A stretch of DNA of 64,000 nt from Isoetes taiwanensis (lineage: Eukaryota > Streptophyta > Lycopodiopsida > Isoetales > Isoetaceae). The notes under the pieces were generated by a model, which searched no databases, was not told the origin of the DNA, and saw only the letters and a program-made list of their open reading frames with translations. The number at the start of each line of letters is the position of its first letter. The first letter of the stretch is position 1. Shown here piece by piece: positions 32,307 through 40,499 of the stretch. The position numbers and the translations under genes are program-made. The stretch spans positions 24,341,662 through 24,405,661 of the forward strand of contig JAJEKV010000004.1 in the NCBI GenBank assembly GCA_021234155.1, written 5' to 3'.

Positions 32307-33437
32307 TTAGGGGAGCTTCTTATGCCCGACCAATGTGGAGAGAGCACGGAGGGTCCACCATGAAGCTTCAGCCTCCGGCCCTAAATCTCGGGCTATAAAA
32401 AGAACTTGGCCCTGCCGAAAGGCTGATAAGAAGAAGTGGGTAAGGTGGTTTCCCAATACCTTCCCTTGTGGGGTCTCTGACGTAGCCACTTCTTTATCCA
32501 AATCCATAGGGACTTCTTCTTCCTTATGTTCCTGTTGCTCCTCCTTCAAATGAGTAGGATTATGGTACAAATCCTCTCCCTCGTCATCTAAACCGGAGGG
32601 AACCTCAACCATATTGATATTTGGGACATGAGGTCCCATAGCCGTGAAGGCATCTGGTGAGGGCTGAGAGGGCGGCTCCTGCATCACCAAGTCCCGGAGC
32701 CGTAGCAATGTCTCGGCGGGTTCTATAGTCTCCTGGTGGAACTGAAGCAGCAGCTGCACCTCTGGAGGAAGCTCAATAGAAGTAAAGTCGATGAAATCGT
32801 CCATACAATACTCCGCAAGCTCATAAAGCACATGGTCTTTTCGCTTGCGCCTAAATCCAGCCACCATGTGATAGGTCCAGATAATATCCTCAAAGAGAAG
32901 ATATTCTTGCCCTTGGTGATAAATAACGGGAAGGGCATCTAGTCCTGACAAGCCTACAGCTTGCTCACAGCGCGGGGGCAGCTCTTCTGCCAACTGCTTC
33001 CAACGGGCGAAGTCGCCCATGCCTATGTGTTCGTCTTCCCCCTCCTCGGAAGACTCAGGCAGTTTGCCTTTCTCTACAGGCAAGGTTTCATCCTCGACGT
33101 ATTGGTCCATGAGGATGGCTAGGGCGAAGGCAACCTCAAGGTATTTGTCCCATCGGAGCTTTCCCTTCAGCACATCATATGCATGGGTGTCTCCCCCTAA
33201 CATCTCCCGGACTACCTCCCGCTCCAGATACAGTTGGGGAGGATCCCCAAGAGGAATACACAGAGGGAGCATCTCTTCCATGTAGAAGTCTAGAAATACG
33301 GCATAATCTGGATGCCGCTGCATGTTGGTAATGAGATCTAGGCGCTGGCATAGCAAGGGCCGCAGCTGGTCGAAGGCCACTTGCGGATCCCAGTGCTCTC
33401 CGTCTTCGTACCATGCAAGCAAGTCGGTGGCTGCCAT
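32307..33437 (-). CDS. Extra gypsy ORF C, unknown protein (376 aa)
   Basis: Long, fully open frame from ATG at 33437. The N-terminal 250 residues are predicted helical with many Trp, Tyr and acidic residues (WYEDGEHWDPQVAFDQL, MEEMLPLCIPLGDP). A middle stretch is acidic (SSEEGEDEHIG). The C-terminal 120 residues are low-complexity, Glu-rich, then end in a hydrophobic helix (FFLSAFRQGQVLFIARDLG). No zinc finger, protease or polymerase motif. It lies about 215 bases downstream of the H3 ORF in the sense direction, within the same element. It is not part of a standard chromovirus. A capsid-like or host-derived origin cannot be told from sequence alone. Confidence 0.7.
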   Translation of the reverse strand: MAATDLLAWYEDGEHWDPQVAFDQLRPLLCQRLDLITNMQRHPDYAVFLDFYMEEMLPLCIPLGDPPQLYLEREVVREMLGGDTHAYDVLKGKLRWDKYLEVAFALAILMDQYVEDETLPVEKGKLPESSEEGEDEHIGMGDFARWKQLAEELPPRCEQAVGLSGLDALPVIYHQGQEYLLFEDIIWTYHMVAGFRRKRKDHVLYELAEYCMDDFIDFTSIELPPEVQLLLQFHQETIEPAETLLRLRDLVMQEPPSQPSPDAFTAMGPHVPNINMVEVPSGLDDEGEDLYHNPTHLKEEQQEHKEEEVPMDLDKEVATSETPQGKVLGNHLTHFFLSAFRQGQVLFIARDLGPEAEASWWTLRALSTLVGHKKLP

Positions 33438-33652
33438 GGCGCTGAAAGGGAGGAGAGAGGAAGAGAAACAAATCTAACAATTCAAATGAACTTTAAAAGT
33501 TCTTTTAACTCCTTTTATTTATGCTGACGCCAGCAATTTGACATTTAAAATCAAATATAAGGTTCTTAATACAACTTCGACTTAGAACAAAAAGAGTTTT
33601 TTTATTATTTATCAAAAAATATTTACAATGGGAAAACCCTGGTAACACGAGG
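33438..33652 (-). other. Spacer between H3 ORF and ORF C
   Basis: AT-rich spacer. Its T-rich part (AAAAAGAGTTTTTTTATTATTT, about 33590-33611) resembles the sequence just beyond the stop of the second H3-derived ORF at about 39310-39335, so the relationship between the two extends past the coding region. Confidence 0.5.
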
Positions 33653-34252
33653 CTAAGGACGCTCCCCCCGAATTCTGCGGGCGAGGGCTAAATCCTTTGG
33701 CATAATGGTGACTCTCTTTGCGTGGATCGCGCAAAGGTTAGCGTCACCAAAAAGTGCCACCAAATAGGCTTCCGCAGCCTCTTGGAGCGCCAAAATAGCA
33801 AAGGTCTGGAAACGGAGATCGGTTTTGAACTCCTGCGCGATCTCCCGTGCCAGCCTCTGGAAGGGAAGCTTCCGTATCAGAAGTTGGGTTGACTTCTGAA
33901 ATTTACGGATCTCCCGTAAGGCAACAGTGCCGGGGCGGAACCTGTGAGGCTTCCTCTGTGGGGCGGGTGAGTCATCCACCCGCTGTTGTCTCCGACTGGA
34001 GCTGGTATTCTTGCCAAAAGCTCCGACAGTCTTTAATTTCTCCTTGTATTGACTGCCGGATTTTCGGGCCACGGCCTTCTTACGGTGCTTAATGGTCGTG
34101 TGCTCGATGGGTATTGGTCCCGGCCCACTCCCTGATGCCCCTCCGTCCTGCGGGTTCAGCTGGTCCTGCCGAGCCCTCTCCTCCTGTTCAAGCCTCTCTC
34201 GTTCCTCCCGGGCTCTCCTCAGATCTTCTTGAACCTGAGCGAAATGTTGTCT
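33653..34252 (-). CDS. Retrotransposon-borne histone H3 with coiled-coil N-terminal extension
   Basis: The last 97 residues are a complete H3 fold: [17 protein letters not shown] (alpha-N), [20 protein letters not shown] (alpha-1), loop FKTDLRFQ of normal H3 length, [14 protein letters not shown] (alpha-2), [16 protein letters not shown] and a terminal RRIRGERP. By eye about 13 positions differ from plant H3. It is mixed at variant-defining sites (Phe at 41 as in plant H3.1, Leu at 90 as in H3.3, Phe at 87). The Cys, His and Lys of LCAIHAK are kept. The normal tail is replaced: an ARKS motif lies at 34058-34069, 37 residues before the K37 equivalent, followed by KEKLK and RRQQR segments. Upstream the frame stays open to a TAA at 34253-34255, through an Arg/Glu-rich coiled coil ([18 protein letters not shown]) with no ATG; GTG at 34072 is the first near-start codon in the tail. 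It probably belongs to one chain with ORF A (34288-34842), now separated by a frameshift and this TAA. Nucleosome incorporation is plausible but untested. Confidence 0.92.
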   Translation of the reverse strand, partial: RQHFAQVQEDLRRAREERERLEQEERARQDQLNPQDGGASGSGPGPIPIEHTTIKHRKKAVARKSGSQYKEKLKTVGAFGKNTSSSRRQQRVDDSPAPQRKPHRFRPGTVALREIRKFQKSTQLLIRKLPFQRLAREIAQEFKTDLRFQTFAILALQEAAEAYLVALFGDANLCAIHAKRVTIMPKDLALARRIRGERP

Positions 34253-34287
34253 TTAGCCCGGGCGGTTCAAAGATGGTACCACCGAGG

Positions 34288-34842
34288 TCACCGACTCATA
34301 TCAATCTGGATCATCGTTAGGTAATCCAGGCTGATATCAGGGATCGGGGCTCCCCACATGAAGCTCTGGGAAGCTTCATGCCATTCGTACGGGGGAACCT
34401 CAATTGCCCTGCCATCTATGACGGCAAGTCCGTCCCCTAAATACCGGTACTCCCTTCCCCGAGCCGCCGTATCCGCTCGCTCAATCTCCCGATGGTTATC
34501 TTCCTTGGCCAAGCCTCTGATACGATCGGCCTCTGTCCTGATGTCCTCCTCCTCGGTATGCCCCTCTTGTTCGGGAGGATATAACTTAATCAGCATCATG
34601 ACCATGTCATGTTGCTCGACGATGGTATAGGAGAGCTGGCGAAGGTTCAGCCGGATCAGGAATGGCTCCGAGAAGTGATAGATAGGATAGGGGATCCTAT
34701 CGTTATTCTCAAACCGGTTCACCAACTCGTCCAGAAGGATGTCTATGAAAGCCGGGTCGGTGGCCATGTACCGGGCGATCATGGCATAAATCTCGACTAT
34801 GGTTAGGGTAGAAGGGTCCGGAGCGCTCTTGGTATTGGCCAT
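34288..34842 (-). CDS. Extra gypsy ORF A, unknown (184 aa), probably the N-terminal part of the H3 fusion
   Basis: Starts with ATG at 34842, the first ORF after the leader. Residues 1-90 are mainly helical (IVEIYAMIARYMATDPAFI, LLDELVNRFEN). Residues 95-135 are highly charged (EEEDIRTEADRIRGLAKED). The end is aromatic-rich (YEWHEASQSFMWGAPIPDI). It ends with TGA about 35 bases upstream of the TAA that closes the H3 frame. The short stretch between reads naturally in the H3 frame (a VPSLNRPG segment). One frame change plus one stop would therefore join ORF A, the coiled coil and the H3 fold, which is an inference. No known family. Confidence 0.65.
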   Translation of the reverse strand: MANTKSAPDPSTLTIVEIYAMIARYMATDPAFIDILLDELVNRFENNDRIPYPIYHFSEPFLIRLNLRQLSYTIVEQHDMVMMLIKLYPPEQEGHTEEEDIRTEADRIRGLAKEDNHREIERADTAARGREYRYLGDGLAVIDGRAIEVPPYEWHEASQSFMWGAPIPDISLDYLTMIQIDMSR

Positions 34843-35616
34843 GACTGTGGCACTAAGGTGTAAGAAAACAGACAGTGAGGCGCTTGCGGAAAAGGAGACG
34901 GCAATGAGGGCGCCAAGGTAGGCGGAGCACTAAGCTGGAAAGCAGGTTCAGACGTGGCGGCAATGGCGGGCGTCAATTCCGACGGTCGAAGGCGCTGGAA
35001 GCAAGGCGGAAACAAAGCAACAAAAAGAAAATTTAACGGCCAGTTAACTTTTGAAATTTTAAAATTTTTCTTATTAACTTTTTAATTTCGTAATTATAAA
35101 ATAATTATACGGCGGACATACGCGGCGCATACGGTCGGGCGCCGGCTGCATTATACGCGCTTCCGCCTCGACTAGAAATCGTCGAAAAGCAAGCGACGCC
35201 CGAGTTGACTTTTCGGGGCCGCGTTGACTCCCATCTGTACGGTCGGGCGCCGACTGCATTTTCGGCTCTTCCACCGTGACTGCAAGACGATAAAAAGCAA
35301 GCGGCGCCCGAGTTGGTTTTCGGGCCTGCCCTTGACCATTTTTCGCCTGGAGACGACTGTTCTAGAGTAATTCGGGTACGCCCGATCCAATGGAACCACC
35401 TTCTCCGTCTTTTGAGCTACCCACTGACATTTACAACTCTTCCAATCTTGAGCCCTCCAGTCGCCCTATCTTCTTTAAGCTACCATTTCTTAATTTAACC
35501 TAACACCGAACCAAACATCAAAGAGGACTAACAACACATTAACTTAGCCTCCTCCTAACTACCGTACTACGAGTTAGTGTTTGGCCAGTGCTATGATTTC
35601 GAGTAACCAAAATCAC
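34843..35616 (-). other. Gypsy 5' leader
   Basis: Non-coding between primer site and ORF A. It contains an imperfect tandem repeat: CGGTCGGGCGCCG(G/A)CTGCATT with GCAAGCG(A/G)CGCCCGAGTTG occurs at about 35130-35210 and again at 35240-35315. It may form leader RNA structure. Confidence 0.65.
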
Positions 35617-35629
35617 GGCTCTGATACCA
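35617..35629 (-). other. Gypsy primer-binding site (tRNA-iMet)
   Basis: Minus strand TGGTATCAGAGCC, one base inside the 5' LTR end CGTCACA. It is complementary to the 3' end of initiator tRNA-Met and fixes the 5' end of the element at the right-hand LTR. Confidence 0.93.
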
Positions 35630-35630
35630 C

Positions 35631-37213
35631 TGTGACGCTCCCTGAATATATACGACCCCCGGTCGTATACATACGGGGACTTTCCCCTCCCATGGCGACC
35701 ATCTCGCCACAAGCAGGGCCCTCCATCTAACCCGGGCCGTCTACGTAGAGACGCTCAGCTGAAGGACACGGAGGGGTCATTCGGCCCACGCCTTCGATGG
35801 GCGCCTACGTCGCGGAAGCATGAATACAAGGTTAGCATACACATAAATCACATATAAATAACCACCACGAGGGGTGGCACGTCCATCCAAGTACCAACGG
35901 CAAAGAATATGCATCTAAGCTAAGAAAACACCCAAAACCCAGGTTCTACCCCGGTTCAGACTCTAGTGAGGAGCGACTGACGGCTGGGTCTCAGGCAATC
36001 AGCAGACCGAATCTTGGCATAGCGTTGGCTGGCATAGAACATCGGCTAGGGTTGTCCACTCCATCCGCCCCTCCTGTGCACACTTTGCAGATGGGTCGAT
36101 TCACGCTATGGCTTCGCTATAGCCTTCCGGAGACGCAGACTCAAGGTATCACCCCTTTAGAGCCTACTCCAGGATCATGACACCTGGTGCGATGAGGCAG
36201 GTCGGGGAAGTGTCCCCTTCCAGGATCACAGTGGTTCCGTGGGTGAGCTAGAGAATACGTGTCGCATCAGCGACCCCCGCATCCATACCCAACTTACTCA
36301 CCCTAAATCTACTCGAAGTGCATGGAGCCCCATACGGGTCACACCACTACACCCAGGGAGTGTCAGACCCATACCCGGCCCTCTACGTGACCGGCTATCA
36401 GGCCTAGCCCACTGTAGGAGTCTCAGGAGCCTTTTATGCTCGTGCAAGACCCCATCCCCTACTTCACCACTGTGTCCCTTGTCTGGTGCTAAGCCAGACC
36501 ATAGCGTCTATGACCCGGTGGGCTCTTGTGCACAGGCCGAAACTAGTAGGGTGTTAACGGAAGTACTAGGAGCATTCTATACCCAAGCTCAGAGACCTCT
36601 ACCCCCCTTTTAATCCCTGGTTACTGGAACTAGTAAACTAACTCATAGAGACATCGACCATCCCATAACAGAGCATCATTCATAATTGAAAAGTATTCCT
36701 AATTACCAAAGAAGGGTTAATCTCAACCAAAACTAGCCAGAAAAGAATACTAGAGTATTATTCTACAATTTGCAAGTTAAACTACCACTAACCAGAGTTT
36801 CGGCTGGACCCGTTGTCAAGGGGTGCTTCTATAGTGTTGTACTGGGGTAGCAGCGACAAGTAGAGGGTGTCTTGGCGATTGGGAGATGTTCAGCAACTAT
36901 GCTCTGAGCGCTTAGCTGCTCCTTGGTGCTGGCTGGGTCGAAATTGGGGTAAGATGGGGGTGGCGCTGCCTTTGGTGGCTCAGTTTAGAAACCCCCATGC
37001 TGGCCACTCAGGTTATGCCAAATGGCGCCTTCCCACCATTAGGTGACTTAATAGCAAGTATTTAGATAATTATCCTTTATAGTTAATTTAACATAGCCAA
37101 TTAAATCCCTTGTGGCCAACCCCCCTAGGTTATCATACCCCAGGGTGGGTATCTATACTGGTGACGTGTCAATATATTTACACGTAGACCGTATAAATAC
37201 TTGGAACGTCACA
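35631..37213 (-). repeat. Gypsy 5' LTR (complete, 1583 bases)
   Basis: Bounded by the terminal inverted repeat TGTGACG ... CGTCACA. Near-identical to 23706-25244 apart from the 30 outer bases and a 15-base insertion at about 36304-36319. The related LTRs at 44628-46248 and 52377-53871 share the same ends and internal words such as CACTCCATC(C/T)GCCCCTCCTGTG. Confidence 0.95.
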
Positions 37214-37560
37214 CCTACCACACACCACACCACACAGTACATACCACACAACACGGTGCATACACCACACAATATAGGCTGCACTATCACCACTATTGGC
37301 GGCACAATAACCTACACCACACCACACTGGTACACCACACCTCACTTGCTACTACTATCACTCCATATATGCCACGCGCCACAATATAGCAACACAATTA
37401 GCACCATTGGTAGCACAACGCCCCACTCCACCACGACGGAGACACACCACACCACAAATGCTAGCATTATTCTCATCACTACACCACAAACAACATGCCA
37501 ACAACTCACCACTCACCAGACCACACATACCTCATCTATCATTCTGGCATCCATTGCACG
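37214..37560. repeat. CACACCACA-rich minisatellite, right of gypsy element
   Basis: Continuation of the intronic repeat seen at 23440-23705, with the same ACCACTATTGGCGGCACA core at 37290. It becomes less regular towards 37560. Open frames rich in Thr/His are artefacts. Confidence 0.8.
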
Positions 37561-37637
37561 AAATGCCCCACAGATGGCATCATAGAGACACAACATGACA
37601 ATACAACCAACATGATGCAAAATGGTAGTAGACATAC

Positions 37638-38316
37638 CTGATTCTTGAAGTGGATTTGAGGTTACCTTTTCTGTGTTGATAGAACAAATCTAGGTCAAGC
37701 TTGAGATTTCTTTCTGTTGTAACACAACTAATAATTGAACATACCTGCAATGGCATGTTTTGGTCTCAGAACATTGCTCTGCTTTTTTGTTTTGATTGTG
37801 AGTTCAAATTGAATGTGTGGTCTAAAGGAACCTGATTTGGTTTTTTCCCTATCATCTTCATCATCCCCTGTCACTTTTACTATTTTCTTCCTGGTCAGGT
37901 TGGTTTTGCCTATGCTTTCTCTTCGGTCTAGAAGAACTGGCCTCTGCTTTCTCATCGGGAGTTCTATAATAATCCGAGCAGCTCTTTCAATTAACAGCCT
38001 CCCCATTTATATGCAGATAATAAGCCACTGTCCAGGTTCCAGGAGCCATTCCACCCCATGTATGTGGCTTCCTTGTAATTCTTTTGTAAATTTGCATGAA
38101 CTCGTTGTATTGTTCATTGCTCAGATTCTTCAATCTGTACAAGAAAACATATGCCTTAATTTTTCAGTTTGAACAAACATTTGGGGAAAAATACATGTAG
38201 CCAGATTTATTTGGAACTCTGTTACCCCAAAGCTTCTTTAGATCTTCATGGGGCACAATCTCTTGTTTGAGGAGAGATTTCATCGTGTAACCAGTGGCAT
38301 TCAATTCTGACTCCAT
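37638..38316 (-). CDS. RING-like zinc-finger protein, exons 1-4 (5' half of a split gene)
   Basis: ATG at 38316. Exon 1 is 38316-38195 (MESELNATGYTMKSLLKQ, then VPHEDLKKLWGNRVP), with donor GTATTT and acceptor TTGTACAG. Exon 2 starts at 38134 (LKNLSNEQYNEFMQIYKRI, TWGGMAPGTWTV). Between about 38030 and 37995 the frame shifts. The following coding stretch to 37745 is basic (KQRPVLLDRRES, RKKIVKVTGDDEDDRE) and ends at donor GTATGT. Exon 4 is 37670-37638, 33 bases, phase 1 at both ends. The next acceptor in phase 1 is at 23374, on the other side of the gypsy element, which joins this half to exons 5-8. The domain type of this half is not recognised. The intact splice signals support a real gene; the frame shift argues for decay or a sequence error. 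Confidence 0.6.
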
Positions 38317-38699
38317 TAGGGTTCAATCAGCAAGAAGCAGCAAAAAAACAGAAGAAGAGGTGATTATTTCTTAATTCGAAATGAGGGACAATGACGTGGC
38401 ATACAATTCAAAATAACCGACGCTCATTAATTCGCACTCCCGCAATCTCCGTTTCGGTATGCACCACCCGATTCTACCACAAAGAAGGTGCAAAAATGTG
38501 GCGTCAAAATGCGCGTTTTTGATACACCACAGCGTGCTTTTACCCAGGGTTCTTGATCTAACAGACCTTTGTTCTAAGGCTATGGATCTCCAATTGAGGT
38601 AACATAAGTGCAAATCTAAGCAAAACAAGGCAAGAAACACTACATGGCAGTTTATTGGGTCAAATTTGGCCAATCCATGTCAAAATGGGTCAACTCGGG
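38317..38699. other. Upstream region of the RING-like gene
   Basis: Probable promoter and 5' untranslated sequence of the minus-strand gene starting at 38316. No canonical TATA box stands out. No other gene seen. Confidence 0.35.
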
Positions 38700-39170
38700 T
38701 AGGTTCATGCGAAAGGGATCTGCGTTGCGAACGCAGAGGCGTTTGGCGCAGACTCACTCAGTTTTGCCGATTTCCAAAAAAACAACTTCTCTGAGGGTTG
38801 TAAGATGCTAATCTGCCTATTTGAATCAATGTTAAGCTAACTAGGAACTTATCTCATGCTAATTGGACATCTAGAAGTGCAATTTCGAGGTACTCGAGTG
38901 GGTACGTGCGAAACGGGCCTGCGTCGCGAACGCAGAGGCGTTTGGCGCGGACTCACCCGGGTCGATGGATTTTTGCTATTTTTGGATGTTTTGGCCACGA
39001 TTAAGTGCTAAACTAGATTTTTAAACAAATTCTAAGCATTTTACTATCTTTTTGCACAAAATTTAGATCAATTTTGCCCCAAATCGAGGTACTCGGGTGA
39101 GTTCGCGTGAAACGGGCCTGCATTGCGAATGCAGAGGCGTTTGGCGCGGACTCACCCGGGTCGGTCAATT
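38700..39170. repeat. Three-copy tandem repeat, about 200-base period, with a palindromic core
   Basis: The core GCGAACGCAGAGGCGTTTGG followed by CGC(A/G)GACTCAC occurs at about 38727, 38926 and, with small changes, 39127. In each copy it is preceded by CTGCGT or a variant, which pairs with ACGCAG as a small hairpin. AT-rich spacers of about 150 bases separate the cores. It lies downstream (sense direction) of the second H3-derived ORF and may be part of the same element. Confidence 0.75.
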
Positions 39171-39387
39171 TTGAGCCAAATTTTGATTTTAGTGCTAAAA
39201 TTTTATGCTAATTAAACAATTCTAAGCATTTTAATTATGATACAAAGGATTATACTCACATTTAATTCATACAAGAATACTATCATATCAAGAAAGAGGT
39301 TTATTTACAGAGAAAAAGGACTTTTTTAGATAATGAAAATATACAGGGAAAAACTTATATTTATATAGTTTACAAAATTGGAGGTCT

Positions 39388-40499
39388 TCAGGGCTTCTCC
39401 TTGCGGATCCTCCTCGCCAGGTGCAGGTCCTTTGGCATCACCGTCACCCGCTTGGCGTGGATCGCGCAGAGGTTACCTTCTTCAAAAAGTTGGGTCACCT
39501 CTGCCTCTGCTTCCTCCTCGCAGGGCTCCTGGACGGTCGGGGTGTCACTCAGTAGTCCGTCCGAACTCCTGCATAATCTCCCCTGGGAGCCGCCGAACGG
39601 GCGCCTTCGATGAGGAGATTAGTGCACCTGGCTGAAGTGCCTAATCTCTCGGAACACACGGGCATGCCTAGAGTTGGGCCCGTGGTGCACCTTCTTTGGT
39701 GGCTCCGGTCTTGGTGGTGGCAGCTTGGGCTGATTCTTCGACCGCCCATCCTTAACGTACTTTTGTGCGTTACGCTTCTGATACCGGTCATTGTACCTCT
39801 TCCATCTACGGAGGTACTCTTCTTGCGGCAATTTGGAATTCACGGGTCTTGTTTGGCGTGAATTCCCTTCACCACCTTCTCCTTCTTCACCACCTTGATG
39901 GTGTTTGGCCACTTGGAGTATGGTGGGCGTCGTTTAGGTCGATGGCTCCCCGCGTCATGCTCGGGCTCCTCCTGCTCCTGCCCGCTTTCCTCCTCCTCCT
40001 CCTCCTCCTCGTCGGTGGGGTCCCGACGAGGTTCTTCGATGTGGACCGTCCCCCTTGGGCGGTCCTGGTCCCTCTTGGACCTTTTCTCCCTCCTTCTTGC
40101 CTCCTTCTCTCGCTCCCTCTTCTTCCTCTGGGCCCCTCTCCTGCGGGCCATTCGCCACCTTCTCCTTGCCCTTCTTCTTGCTCGAGGTGCCAACCCCAAG
40201 CTCTTCTTGGTCTTCTTTATTCTTCTTTTGCTTCTTTATTCTTCTTTCTGGCTGATCCTCCTCCTGGTCGGACGACCGACTAAAGTGGACGGTCTCGTCT
40301 GTCCACTGCGTCTCCACGGAGGAGCTGCTCTGGGCTTCCTCCTGGGAGGCGTGGAAGGTGTCGTCTGTGGAGCTAGACGACTCCTCCTCCCTCCCCGGCC
40401 CAAGGTGCTTTCGGCACTTGCTTTCCTCCTCCCACGCTTTGCTATCGAAGGTGTGCGCCTTGTGCTATACTTTCTGGGTGTGCATTTGGTGCACGCCAT
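39388..40499 (-). pseudogene. Second, diverged histone H3-derived ORF in a gypsy remnant (broken)
   Basis: The 3' part in one frame ends with [20 protein letters not shown] and then [17 protein letters not shown] before the stop at 39388-39390, the signature of the H3 C-terminal half. Upstream, in other frames, are REIRHFSQV (alpha-N) and [11 protein letters not shown] (end of alpha-1). The region before the fold is long, Lys/Arg/Glu-rich and low in complexity (KKQKKNKEDQEE, EEEEEEEESGQEQEE, KRRPPYSKWPN). The first residues after ATG at 40499, MACTKCTPRKYST, resemble the canonical H3 tail start. At least four frame shifts and a stop break it. It is far more diverged from H3 than the copy at 33653. 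It lies to the left of a related 5' LTR (44628-46248) in the same orientation, so it is best read as the equivalent ORF of a second, older element. A decayed host H3 variant is the alternative. Confidence 0.8.

Larger units (their letters stand above)
23706..37213 (-). mobile_element. 13.5-kb Ty3/gypsy chromovirus carrying extra ORFs, including a histone H3
   Basis: Long LTRs at 23706-25244 (3') and 35631-37213 (5'), a tRNA-iMet primer site, a polypurine tract and the coding order gag, protease, reverse transcriptase, RNase H, integrase, chromodomain on the minus strand define a chromovirus. The LTRs differ by few substitutions, one 15-base indel (about 36304-36319) and the loss of 30 bases at the outer end of the left LTR, so insertion is recent. 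The unusual part is 30.9-34.9 kb: at least three ORFs not found in standard chromoviruses, one ending in a histone H3 fold. Coding is broken by an in-frame TAG (28770-28772), an L1-like insertion in RT, a frameshift near 27.4 kb and breaks upstream of the H3, so this copy is not autonomous. No target duplication is visible, consistent with the lost LTR end. It lies in an intron of the RING-like gene in the same orientation. Confidence 0.93.

Noticed and set aside
33653-34072. Centromeric H3 (CENH3) as the identity of the histone
   Set aside because: Loop 1 has the normal H3 length, the tail junction is HRFRPG without the Trp common in CENH3, and alpha-2 is close to canonical H3.
33653-34072. 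An ordinary host H3 gene lying between transposons
   Set aside because: It is inside a single element with near-identical LTRs, in the same orientation, between leader and gag, has a non-H3 tail and lacks an ATG at the usual place.
8344-37213. Endogenous viral sequence
   Set aside because: Both large elements have standard LTR-retrotransposon structure, and no envelope, capsid of a known virus or movement protein was recognised.
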